Source: Abelmoschus esculentus
Taxonomy: Eukaryota; Streptophyta; Magnoliopsida; Malvales; Malvaceae
DNA length: 64,000 nucleotides
Direction of reading: 5' to 3'
Assembly (NCBI GenBank): GCA_035048815.1
Contig: JAUCBN010000024.1
Coordinates: 5,206,001-5,270,000, forward strand
Position numbers and translations under genes: made by a program. The notes under the pieces are model-generated. The model made no database searches and had not been told where the DNA came from. It worked only from the letters and a program-made list of their open reading frames with translations. Positions 35,406 to 47,000 of this stretch are shown piece by piece. Position 1 is the stretch's first letter; the number at the start of each line of letters is the position of its first letter.

Positions 35406-36113
35406 CCTAATTGAAGTTTCTTTCAGAGGTCACCATTATGTCTATCAGTACTGCTTCAGAAACAATCAAAAGGAAAACGAACCTACACAATTTCGATTTG
35501 TTCTTTCAAGCTTGTATTAGATATTATTAGATTGGAATTTCATCTTCTTCCTGATCAGATGAATCCAGCATCCAAAAGGCTTGGGTTGTTGAAGTTATCA
35601 TAGTGTAAGTGTAGTTAAATAAGTAATTCAGAAAAGCTTTCCAACAAAACTGATCCATGAAAGGAAGGTCGCACGAGTTGAGCTAACGAGCCACATTTTG
35701 GCCAAGGCTCACAGTAATTTACTCAGTACTATTGCTCATGGGAGTCAATTAAGGGTGTTTAGGAAGAGCTGTATATATACCAAGTTAGCTTGATTTAGGG
35801 GAACCAAAGAGGGAACAGAAACTTTTCTATTAATATTGTCTTTTGCCTTACCGCATAAAAACAGACGCACTCACATGTATACATATCCGCCTATGGAAAT
35901 CGTTTAGTCTTTGTATTTTCTCGGCCACAGTGGCGCTCATCAGATATCACATGACGGCATATACATGCGGAACAGTTGTACTGATAACAAATTGCTGGCA
36001 AGAATTTGGAACTTATCATACAAGCTAGCTAAATAGAATCTGACAGAACCAAAGAGAAAGAAAGAAAGGGGAAATGGAAAAGGCAATATTAGAATGAAAA
36101 GCGCTGCCCCTCA
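35406..36113. other. Spacer and 3' region of the bHLH gene
   Basis: No gene is recognised. The 61-codon ORF at 35843-36028 has no support. The end near the gene is probably its 3' UTR. Confidence 0.45.
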
Positions 36114-37118
36114 TCATTGTCGCTCTTTAACTTGAGTACTCCAGTTTTGGATAGCTTTTGATACTGCTCGATTAACATCCTCAGCGTCTAAGCAATTTGA
36201 TTCTTTGTCATCCTGCAAAGTGAAAATACAAAGCCAATCCTTGAAGTTATAATTAATTTGATTATCTGATATGGAAACTTATTGTATGAACAAATATGAC
36301 AGGGTGCCAAAGAAATATATGCGTGCGTGCGTTTGTGTACGAGTAAACAAATCTACACAGATTGTGATATATTGATTTCTCACTTTTATTCCAACTGCCT
36401 CTAAAAGAAAACTTTCAGAACAGGAAACCCTAGCTTGGAAAACTTCAAGACCCAGTTCTTCAAAGGCTTCCAATACAAATACAAGCAAACCTCCACACCC
36501 TCTTTCGCTGAAAACTTTAATGAGAAAACGTTTATCTTGAGCTTCAACCCTCAGTTTCTGATAAATAACCAAAAGAGAATTATATTCTTATTACTTTATA
36601 CAGCAGAAAAAAAAATCAAAATATGGTTGGGAACAAGCACACAAAGTCTAGCTTTATCTAAATTCTAAACATATAGTTACCACAGGATAGCCGTTATAGC
36701 AAGGGGAATTTTGAGGCATAGCAATGTCTTGATTAATTCTTTCAACCTTTTGCTTCAGGTCCTCTAAGTATTTCGTTGCGTCCAATATGATCGAGGTTTT
36801 ACTGTGCTGCAGAGATAAACACGAGGTCAGTGCAACTGGAAATGTGATGGAAACCGATATTTAGAATTATTTTCCTACGTATAATATTTTGTGGGGTTAT
36901 TTTTCTTCCTGAGAAACTTAGCTACAAAAGGAGTAGGAATGAGTTTGGCACGAAGGAACTACAGGATAGAAAAGAAAGGTGATTGGAATTTGGGACATTT
37001 TAATCTATCTAGGTCTTACATAAATTACCGCATGGGAGTTAATCATGGAACGAAGCACTCGCATCTTCCTATTCATAGCTGCAGCCGTCTTGCGCTCCCT
37101 GGAAACCATGTTCTTCAT
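36114..37118 (-). CDS. Atypical bHLH regulator with ACT-like C-terminal domain
   Basis: Putative transcription regulator of the small Arabidopsis At2g40435/At3g56220 type (identified from memory of the family). Seen: four exons on the minus strand, 37118-37029, 36806-36681, 36557-36384 and 36212-36114, each ending in phase 0 with GT-AG borders, giving 162 residues. Exon 1 gives MVSRERKTAAAMNRKMRVLR, exon 2 the second helix (KTSIILDATKYLEDLKQKVE), exon 3 an ACT-like fold (FLIKVFSERGCGGLLVFVLE), exon 4 the tail ending NWSTQVKERQ. The basic region lacks the full His-Glu-Arg E-box-reading set, so direct E-box binding is doubtful; partnering with other bHLH proteins is inferred. A second in-frame ATG at 37109 matches the start usual in the family; the first (37118) adds only three residues. 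Confidence 0.85.
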
Positions 37119-37734
37119 CACTTTCTTTATGTTTTCTTTATTCTCTTCAAGTTAATTTGATAGATAGTGGCAGTTTATATAGGCGGATGAAGAGCCGACC
37201 AGCCCCACGCTAGATTTTAAATTTTAGCTTGAAAATAATTGGGTATATTTTACATCGGAAGTGTATAAATTTTAACTCAAGAAATAATATGAGATCTATT
37301 GATAATCCGAGTGGTAAAAAATATTCATATTTGTCATGAGTTTGAATATTTATATTTTTTTATTACAAAAGGGATCAACACGGATCTCATTAAAAAAACC
37401 CTAATCCTAAACTGAGGGAAAAAGAGTATCCATTTTGGTACTATAATCAAGCAAGACACAAAAACTCAAGATACACAGCAAAATCAAACAATACCCACAT
37501 CGCTATGCAGCACATCATAATATCCAAAGGAGGCTCCATGAACCTGTAATAATTCAGAGGGAGATCCTTTACCAATTTCGCTAATTTATCAGCTACTGCA
37601 TTGCAAGAAAGACTCACCCACATAAATAATATTCATGTCTTTCTATATCTTAAAATAATAATATACATGTCTTTCTCATGAATTGAAAGTACTTTATCCC
37701 GAGTAAAAATCTTCTGCCTTTCTATTGTCTCTTT
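37119..37734. other. Upstream region of the bHLH gene
   Basis: Promoter expected here. 37300-37360 has weak tRNA/SINE-like words. No TATA box stands out, and no other gene is seen. Confidence 0.35.
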
Positions 37735-37929
37735 TTGATTTTTTTAAAAGTTCGAATTTTAAATCATAACCCTTATTTTCTATATCTTAAACCTTAAACC
37801 ATACATCTAAAAAATACACCATACTTCTAATTCCCTAAATCCTAACTATAACACCTAACCTTGAACCTTAAACCCTAAACACTTTAATTTAAAACGAAGA
37901 TATAAGAAAGGGATAACGATTTACGCCCT
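37735..37929 (+). repeat. CCCTAAA-rich dispersed repeat, copy 2
   Basis: Same word order as the copy at 34025. It ends GGGATAACGATTTACGCCC, matching the ends of the copies at 58262 and 63690. Confidence 0.6.
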
Positions 37930-39019
37930 CTATTCCCCTATGTAGGTTTAGAAAAGTTTTAATGAGACTTCCTATTCCGGTTTAGGTATTATCACTTCCC
38001 AATAATAAATTATATATTGCCGGAAAAAATAATATACATGCCTAATTTCCTCGTCCACGTTCCACACGATTTTAAGTTCGCTATGTATAGTAAGCCAACA
38101 TTATTAGCAGAATGAAAATCTATGCAAATCGCCACCACCATCGATCCTTTACCTATAAATTAAATCATTGACAACCTCATCGCTTCTCCTGTCGAGGGTC
38201 CACTTCCCTTTGGCAATTGAATAACTTTTTTATTATAAAGCGAAACAAATAAAAAAATATTTCTATAGGATTGGACTGTAATTCTCTCCACATTCTCATA
38301 TTTTAATGGAACCGTGATCTTCGAATCCCTCGAATGATCGTTTAGTACTGGTAGGGGACGATGTTTTACTTGGAGATGGACTGTTGGATGTCGTAATGGA
38401 ATGTATCCTCCATCTGCAGACTGCATATTCATACATAAATAGAAGTGTACGTATGAAGAATGAGACTGGTAGGTGGGTGGGTGGGTGTGGGGTTAACGTG
38501 AAAGGATGGCAGGGAAGGAATCTACTCGTGAATGCGACACCAATATCGAGAGTTGCAAGAGACGCGTCAAGACTGCATGTTCCAATTTGGGTGGATGCTG
38601 CGGATGCCTCCAAGCTTCCCTCACGGGGAAGATACTTCTCTCTCTTTATAAAATCTCATTCTCTCTCCACAGTATTAACCTCCCATTTTTGCAGCACAAA
38701 GGGCTATATGGAAATGAATTAATCATCTCAATTCCCTGAGGGTAATTATACTGTGTATTAGGGTGAAAATTTTTAAATTTTACAAGTATCTTAAATTTAG
38801 AGTTTAGAGACTTAATTTAGAGAAATATGGTTAGAGGTTATGTTTAGAATTTAGTGTTTTAAGATTAGAATTTAGGGTTTAAAGGTTAAAATCATCCTTA
38901 ACATATTATCTAAAAACCCAAATACTAAATTTTAAATCGTTAAATTTTAAATTTTAAATCTTAAACAAAATCTCTAAATATTACAACAACACACTTGTGA
39001 AAATTAAAAATTTATACCG
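37930..39019. other. Intergenic DNA; a less AT-rich patch at 38380-38660
   Basis: Overlapping ORFs on both strands (38296-38613 minus; 38384-38722 and 38506-38739 plus) show no domain. A TTTATAAAA box at about 38644 has no gene after it. Possibly an orphan promoter or gene relic. Confidence 0.3.
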
Positions 39020-39865
39020 TTAACGCATGAAATAGACGAGTCTACCACGTGCGTCGAACATTGTTGAACATCACTAAAGATGAACACCGCTGAACATTAT
39101 TAAATTAATTAATAAAAATTTAAAATTTCAAGGACTAAACATATAATTTCAAATTATTTAAAATAAAATTTTAAACAAAAAATATATATTATATTCTAAC
39201 TTTTTAAAATATTTTTTTAAAATATTTTTAATTTAAAAATAAAAAATATTAAATCCAAAACTTAAAACCCTAAACTCAAGCTAAAAATACTAAACATCTC
39301 CTAAAATCCAAAACACTAAATCATTAACTCTAAATCATAAACCATAAAATCTAAAAATATAACCATAACTTAAACCCTAAAATAAAAGATTTGAAACTCT
39401 AAAAAATATAAACTCTAAACTTGAAATCCAAAATTAGTTTAAGATTTAGATATAGGGGTTTGGTTATTTTAGGGTTTAGGATTTTAGGGTTTAGATTTAG
39501 TGTTTATGGTTAAGTATTTTTTGGGGTTTTGATTTTAGGTTGTGGATTTAGGATTTTTGAAATTTTATACTTTAGGGTTTAGAGTTTAATGTTTAGTGAT
39601 TTAGGTTTTGAATTTTGGTTTTAGGGTTTAGAGTTAAGGATTTTATAGTTTTAAAAATTAATTTAAATTAGTATTTTATTTAATTATTTTAAAAATAATA
39701 TATAATAATTTAATAAAAATTTTATTTTAAATATTTATAATTATATGTTGAGTCCTTAAATTTGTTAAATTTTATTAATTAGTTTAATAATGTTCAACGG
39801 TATTTATCATTAGCGATGTTTAACGATATTCGACGCACGTTATAGAATTTTCCGAAATATTTTCT
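39020..39865. repeat. Fold-back element, about 0.85 kb
   Basis: Arms are inverted over about 170 bp or more: left ACGTGCGTCGAACATTG…GAACATTATTAAA, right ending TTCGACGCACGTTATAG. The interior is a degenerate run of CTAAACCCTAAA words on one side and their complement on the other, extending the hairpin. A single-arm relative lies at about 53060-53150. Confidence 0.68.
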
Positions 39866-40359
39866 CATTAAACAAAATATCCTACAACTACACACTTGTG
39901 AAAATATTTTCTCATTACATAAAATAATAACAAATCCACCGTAAATGAAAAGATTTTATTTCCACAAGTAGGCCTCCAGAGCTGCCACATATCTCTTAGG
40001 TAGCTAAATTATAAATATTACCACAAGCAATAAAATTCTAAACTAACTTGTGAAAAATAAATTTTCCTCGTCTATATGTAGAATATTTTCTCACATATAT
40101 GATTAAAAATAAACCCTAAACTATACTTATGCAATTCACGTCTGAGTTCAAACTCTCTCGTTCAAGCTATTGATAGATTACGTTGGAAGAGTTGGATTAC
40201 ATAGTTACAATGGATTCCACGTAGAGGAAACTCTCTGACAGACAGAATAGCAAAGGAAAGGAAAGGAATGACTCCCATTATAATTTAACCACTCTTGATA
40301 AGCTTCCTCATCATTACCTACAATCCCTTTTAGAAAGAGATATTTTTACTTGTGCTTCT
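39866..40359. other. AT-rich spacer, no gene
   Basis: Nothing beyond short repeats of AAAATATTTTCTC is seen. Confidence 0.5.
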
Positions 40360-40990
40360 TGATCTTGGTTGAGTAAAATAGATGGATAAGATTAACAATA
40401 GAAAATATGAAGATTATCGCTTGAAAAAAAATAATGAAAAAATCTTAGTCATTTACTATCATCATCCAACGGTCTAAAATTAATATAAAAATAAATGAGT
40501 TTTACACCATGTAAGTTCATCGTGACTATATATATTCAAATACATAAGATGTAAATCTCATAGTTTTACATGTTTTTTAGAATGTTGGATGAGTGAAATG
40601 GATAAATGAGATTAATTTCTCACTTTTTTTTTCTCTTAAATGATAGTCTTCACAAAGCCGATTTGAAACCGATTGTTTATATCAATCATTCATTCTACCC
40701 ATCTAACGATCCAAATAAAGTTTAAAAGTTAAGCATTCTTATGTACATAGTGTAAGTATATATATATATATATATGAGGATCAAGTTACATGATATAAAA
40801 CTATATAGTTTTACAGTAATCCATAATTGTTTGATGAATATAATGGATGAACGAGATTAAAAGTTAAAAATAAGAAGATTTTTAATGAGAGAAAAGATGA
40901 GGGTTTAATCTCATTCTTCTATTATGTTCATCCAATGATCATAGATTAATGTATAAAAAATAAGTTTTATATAATATAAATTGATCTTAT

Positions 40991-41024
<34 letters not shown>

Positions 41025-41025
41025 A
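40360..41025. repeat. Cluster of three related inverted-repeat units
   Basis: Units near 40370-40530, 40560-40760 and 40780-40990 each combine GGATGA(A)..GAGATTAA with its inverse (TTAATCTCAT...CATCCAA) and a flanking AGTTTTACA/AAGTTTTATA. It ends with (AT)n at 40995-41020. MITE-like; borders were not resolved. Confidence 0.5.
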
Positions 41026-41460
41026 ACTTTGATAAAGTTTACATAAACTCTTCCTTTTAGGATTTATGGTTTTATATTAGGGTTTACGGGTTTAGTATAT
41101 AGTGTATATAATTTAAGGTTTATAATTAGAATTTAGAGTTTAGAGTTTAGAGTTTTAGGGTTTAAGATTTAGATTTAATTTTTTACAAGAAATTTGTATT
41201 TTTTACACAACTTGTGTATTGAAATAAAACTATATAAAATTTATTTTTATGCATCGACTATAGAAAAAGTTATTCCACAAACTTTTTTGATTTTGTTTAA
41301 AAATCAAAATATAAATCTTAAACTCTAAAATTTTAAATCTTTACGTTTAACTCTTAATCTCTAAAAACATAAATTTAACCATAAAACCTATGTTCTAAAC
41401 CTGAAATTGAACATACAAGTAAAAAAAATTAACCTGTATTATACGAAATACATTCTCTTC
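41026..41460. repeat. Degenerate inverted repeat of TTTAGGG/CCCTAAA-like words
   Basis: 41040-41180 is rich in TTTAGAGTTTAGGG-type words and 41290-41430 in their complement (CTTAAACTCTAAA), with a short centre. Similar in design to the middle of the 39.0-39.9 kb element. Confidence 0.45.
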
Positions 41461-42775
41461 ATATATTTAAGCCAAAGAATTTTATTGGAACCGAAAAATA
41501 TAATGAATGGTTGTAAAATAAAGAGAAAACCATACGAATGACATCTCTAAATATTACCAAGATTAAGACTCACAATATTGGATTCCTGAAAGACAATATT
41601 AAGTTTATCTTTTTGTGTTTATCTTACATTCACATTCATCATAATAACCAAATATAATGATTCTTTTTAATATTTGAAATATCAGACATCGGGCAGAGTG
41701 GTAGAAATACTAAGGATGGAGTTGATGGTGGTTCACCCATTCTATGTAGGTGGAGAGTCTAAGATGATAGTCAAAATAAGTCAGACAGAGAGATATAATT
41801 AGAGGGAACTGAGGCAAACCTTTTGTTCTGCTATCTTCAGCTTGGTGGGTATTATAGTTGATCGTTTCAATTTGATAGAATAAAGGTTATATCTAATGAT
41901 TGTTATTGCTAGTTCGGTAGGATTAAGCTTTTCAGTTTGATCAAGTGGGTTGATAGAGTAGCTCATTAACGTCAAGTAATAAAAAAAATTGACTGATCAA
42001 GCAGACCTAGTGGTTATTATGTCGAGGGTGACATGGTTTCTAGAGGTCCGACACATAGGTTAAGTTTCCTAGAGAAATGGGTAGACAAAGATGTGATTGT
42101 TTTTGTTGAAAATATAACATCTATCCCTTTGTTGAATTAGTGATATAAAGTGATATAATCCGAGACATTAGATAGGGTAGTGGTATAACCATTATATGTT
42201 TGTTGCACTTTTAAAGATTATAGATTATCATTGATGTGACTGTAGGAAAATTTAAAATATTATACTTGTAGCGTTGTTTGAGTGGTACGGAGTAAGGGAC
42301 ATGAATTATATATCATTTAAAATGGATCTTTAGTACGCATTTATTAATAGGATTGAGATGAGATTGTAGAACCATGATGCATCCCTGAAATCATTGGAGA
42401 TTAAGTAGGATAATTTACCAGAAACTTAAATATTAGAACACTAGATAGTTTACCCAACATTACTAAGGTCATAGAGGGGATAGGCCATCAGCAGTTTAAG
42501 GTAATTACCACCCAGAATAGATGAAAACTTAATCATGTATCTGTTATCCCATAAATCGACCAGTAGAACAATTCTTTGTTTAAAAAGAAATAATTGACGA
42601 GAATACGCCATTAAAAATTGGTGAATTAAAAATTGCCTAGGTAATTCTAGATGTTTAGACAATGTTAGATGCCTAGACAATTTTAATTGTCCAGATAATT
42701 AAGATGAAAATCCGAAATGAATGAATGATGAAATTCGAATCTCACCACCCTTACCATAAAGGCATAAACGACAAA
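41461..42775. other. Unrecognised intergenic DNA, perhaps decayed transposon
   Basis: Less AT-rich than its flanks between 41680 and 42250, but with no motif that could be named. A TAGACAA-type word recurs around 42640-42710. No gene is supported. Confidence 0.35.
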
Positions 42776-43165
42776 AGCAAGACTATCATTTTAAGAAGTT
42801 CTATGACATCTTAAAATAAGTCCACATCAATTTATCATGGTTGAGGCGATCGAGCAAATACTGAATTATGTTAAAATAGTAGCAATGATGGAAGAACACG
42901 TGATCACGTTATATAATTAAAGGCCAACTAAACTAAAAGATACTAATAGTTTTACTATGTCACGTGTGATCAAAAATCATTATATCGGGAAGGAATTTTA
43001 CGATCTTGAAATAAGCATAAATTTGATGTTGAAATATGTCTTCCAACAATTGGGCATAGAGAAGGTAAGACCTAGAACAGTAATGTTGTAACTTACGAAT
43101 AGATCCTATGTACACCTAGATCCTATGTTCATTGTCCAATCTTTTGCTTCCACCACAATTCACCT
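42776..43165 (+). pseudogene. Fragment of Ty3 gag-protease (Athila/Tat-like)
   Basis: Plus-strand reading across frame changes gives KKFYDILK, VEAIEQILNYVK, RPTKLKDTNSFT, NHYIGKEFYDLE, SINLMLKYVFQQLGIEKVRP and TNRSYVH. This is the order of the gag C-terminus and retropepsin region in Athila/Tat-type Ty3 elements (usual form ALCDLGASINLMP). The catalytic DLGAS is degraded to DLEIS. No polymerase of this element follows; copia sequence begins about 65 bp later. Confidence 0.7.
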
Positions 43166-44092
43166 AATCAAACTCTACTCTATCACTTAACAGGAATATC
43201 AATTGTAACATACAGCCTAACAGAAAGTGTGTTGATATAATATTTTATCATTTAATGATAGAATCTTTGTTTTATTTTATCGTAAGTAGACCGAAATATT
43301 ATATTTAGTATTTTTTTGTGTGTTAGATTTTAAACTAGTCTTAGAGAATCACATATTATAGCCGTTAAGAGAATCTTTAGATACCTTAGAGACATACCTT
43401 GTTTAAGCCTTTTGTATCATATAGATTTTTCTTTTAGTTTACAAGATTTTTCAGATGTGATTTATTTAAGTTGTAAGATAGATAGAAAGATTATCAAAAG
43501 GTACTTGTTAATTCCTAAGTAGTATGTTTATATTTTGGTTTTCTAAGAAGTAAACTAGTGTAGTATTGTCTACCACAGAAGTGAAATATATATCGACAAA
43601 CAGTTATGCTCAAGTCCTTTAGATGAAGTAATAAATTTTATATTATGAAATAGATGTACAAATGATACCCTTAAGTGTGACAACATTAATGTTATTTGTC
43701 TCATTAAGAATCCCATCCAATATTAAAGAATCAAGCACATTATTTCATAAGAGATCGTGTCTTAAAAAATAATGTTGATCTAGGGTGACACCTCTACCCC
43801 ATGTTAGGAGATATTTGAGACTTTTGCCTTCATATTTTGAGGATAAATATAATGGCAGCTAATTCGAGATCATGAGTGGGGTAGTTCAGCTTATGAGGTT
43901 TTAATTGTCTTGATACGTATGTGTTGAAATACGCTCAAACTTTCATTCATACCTATACACATACATCCATTACTTATTTATACAACAAAGTATCAACTCA
44001 TAACAATCTATGGTTAGCTAACAAACAACCCTTAACCAATTAACCAACTTGCTGGAAAGAAGCTAGAAGAAGCTTCCAGCTACTAACGTCTA

Positions 44093-47000
44093 TCATTCCC
44101 CGTGCTTCTTCAACTCTCCAGTTTGCTCAGTGTCAAACACATACAACTTCTGTCGAAAATTCAGAAAATAGGTTCTAGTCAAGGCTTTGGTCAGACCATC
44201 TGTCACCTGATGAATGGCTGGAATATAATTCACCTTCAGTTGGCCATCTGCAACTTTTTCACGCACGAAATGTATATCAAGTTCCACGTGCTTGGTTTGA
44301 GCATGATAGACTGGGTTTGCACTTATCGCCACAGCACTTGAATTGTCGTTCCAAATTACAGGAGTTGTCTGCTTCTTTTGACCAAGCTCCTGAAGCAAAG
44401 CAGTCACCCAAGTGACTTCAGAGGCAACATCAGCATTGCTCCTATATTTTGCTTCTGTGGTGGAACGAGACACTGTCTTTTGCTTCCTCGAGTTCTAGGC
44501 TATCAGATTTCCTCTAAGATACACAACATAACCAGTCACTGATCTCCTATCATCGAAGCTCTCTCCCAAATCTGCATCAACAAATGCTTCGAGACATAAC
44601 TCTTCTCCAGGTTTTGCTGCTCGAAACACCAAGCCATGATCCAAAGTATCACTTAGGTACCTGAGCACTCTTTTTACAGCACTAAAATGATGTTCACGAG
44701 GATGATCATGCATATATTGTGCCAATCGATTGACACTACACCCAATTTTTGGTCGTGTATGACACACGTATAACAAAGAACCAACAAGACTTCTATACTC
44801 ACGAGCATCCTCAAGTGGACTACCTGCATCCTTTGCTAATGTTGAAGTAGCAACCATAAGAGTAAGCGTACCATTGGAGTCGTACATATTTGCTCGTTGG
44901 AGTAACTCAACCACATACTTCCTTTGACTCAGTACCAAAGAGTCAATTCTTCGAGTAACTTGTATACCAAGAAAAAAATTCAATTCACCCAGATCTTTAA
45001 GAGCAAACCTCTCACCAAGTTGACGAACCAACTCATTAATTTCTGTGTTAGATTCACCAGTGATGACAATGTCATCAACATACACAAGCATTAACGTATG
45101 TATCCCTTGCTTATTGCGAAAAAAGAGAGAAGTATCAGCCCAAGTTTCTGTGAACTCAATTTCCAGAAGAAAACCTTTAAGCTTGGCATGCCAATTCCTT
45201 GGTGCTTGCTTGAGCCCATTCAACGCTTGTTTCAGCTTACACACCAACCTGGACCCATCTGCTGCACACTGTTCGAACCCAGGTGGTTGAACCATATACA
45301 CATCCTCTAACAAATCCCCATTCAAAAAAACGTTGTTTACATTCACTTGTCTTAGAGACCAGGCTCGAGACATAGCAAGTGACAGAACCACATTCAAAGT
45401 TGAGATTTTAACAACTGGACTAAAGGTATCTCGAAAATCTTGGCCAGGCACCCAGGCCCGTACCTGGGCCCGGGCAATAAGGGCACCGACCTAGGGCTCC
45501 CCAATTGCCTGGGCCCCACTTTTAATAAAAAAAATATATTAATTAAAATAATAATAAAATAAATATAATATAAAGTGGGCCCAATAAATCATATTTTGCC
45601 GGCTGTTGATCATTTGAAATCTTTATCTAATATGGGCCTCACTTCTTTATAAAATAAAAATATAAAAAATAATAAAAAAAATAAATAAAAAATATAATAT
45701 AGTGGGTCCCACAAAATCAATTTTTGTCACTGCCACAATTTAACAGTTTGAAATTTTTTTTAGGGTTCACTAATAATTATATAACGGTTCAAAAGTTTTT
45801 AATTATTTTTATATTTTATTAATTTATAAATTAATAGATTTTAGGTTTTTAGGTTATCATTTTGAATTTAATAATAATTTAATATTTTTTTAATTTTTTA
45901 ATAAGATTAAAATTTTTAAATACACCACCTATAAAAAATTCTTACAATATTTTTACTTTTTATATCTCTATTTCTCTTATATTTTCTTTCTTTTTTTATG
46001 TTATATTCTTACATTTAATAAATATTTTAAGGGCCTAAAATTTTAATTCGCCCTTAGGCCACCAAAATCTCAGGAACGGCCTTGCAGGCACCTGAGAAAA
46101 TCCTTTGGCCACAAACCTGGCTTTATGCTATTAACAGTGCCATCTGAGTTGCGTTTCAGCTTGAAAATCCACTTACAACCTATAGTTGTGCGACCTTCTG
46201 GTAGGCTAACCAACGACCAGGTATCATTCTTGCAAAGTGCTTCAAACTCAGCTAATGATGCTGCCTTCCACTCAGGTGATGACCATGCTTCTTCAATCGT
46301 AACAGGTTCAATCGTATCAGTCTCCTCGTGTGTGATATAAATCTTAGGTTTAAAAATCCCATTCTTACTTTTTGTGATCATGGAATGAGTCCTTAAGGCA
46401 GGATTGATATTCATGTTAGCAACTTCACCTACAGGCTCAGCTTGATACTCAGATTGGACCTCACCACCATCCTCAGTATCACAATGGGAATGAATACCTC
46501 TAGGACCTTCTGACCCCTCATGGTGCTCAAAAGAAGTTGGATGATCAACCCCATTGGCACGTGCTTCAGTAGGAGTATGACCAACCCCATTTTCAGAATC
46601 ATGTACTATCTCATGACCAGCCCTATTTTCAGATTCATGTACTGTTTCACGCACAACCTAAAAACGAGACTCAGGCATAGAAATTGCACTAGTAGATGGT
46701 GGCATTCTGATGCAACTCACCAGAAGGATGCTGCAACTCATTTAATTCATCAGGACCTCGTGTAGCACAGGAACTGACAGTAGGTTCAGCAACTGGTTGT
46801 TGACCTGTAGGTCTAGAGGGAAACACAGAAATATTGTTAGACCTAGTAGGCATAGGACTTGTCCGAGACATCTGAACCTTGTTTCGATCTGCAAATGGAA
46901 AGGTTAGCTCATCAAAGACCACATGACAAGAAATATACACCTTACCATTGGGAGCCACGCACTGAAACCCTCTATGTTGAGGACTATACCCAAGGAAAGT

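Noticed and set aside
38296..38739. Overlapping ORFs on both strands
   Set aside because: No domain, no splice or promoter support beyond one TATA-like word; open frames on both strands suggest chance.
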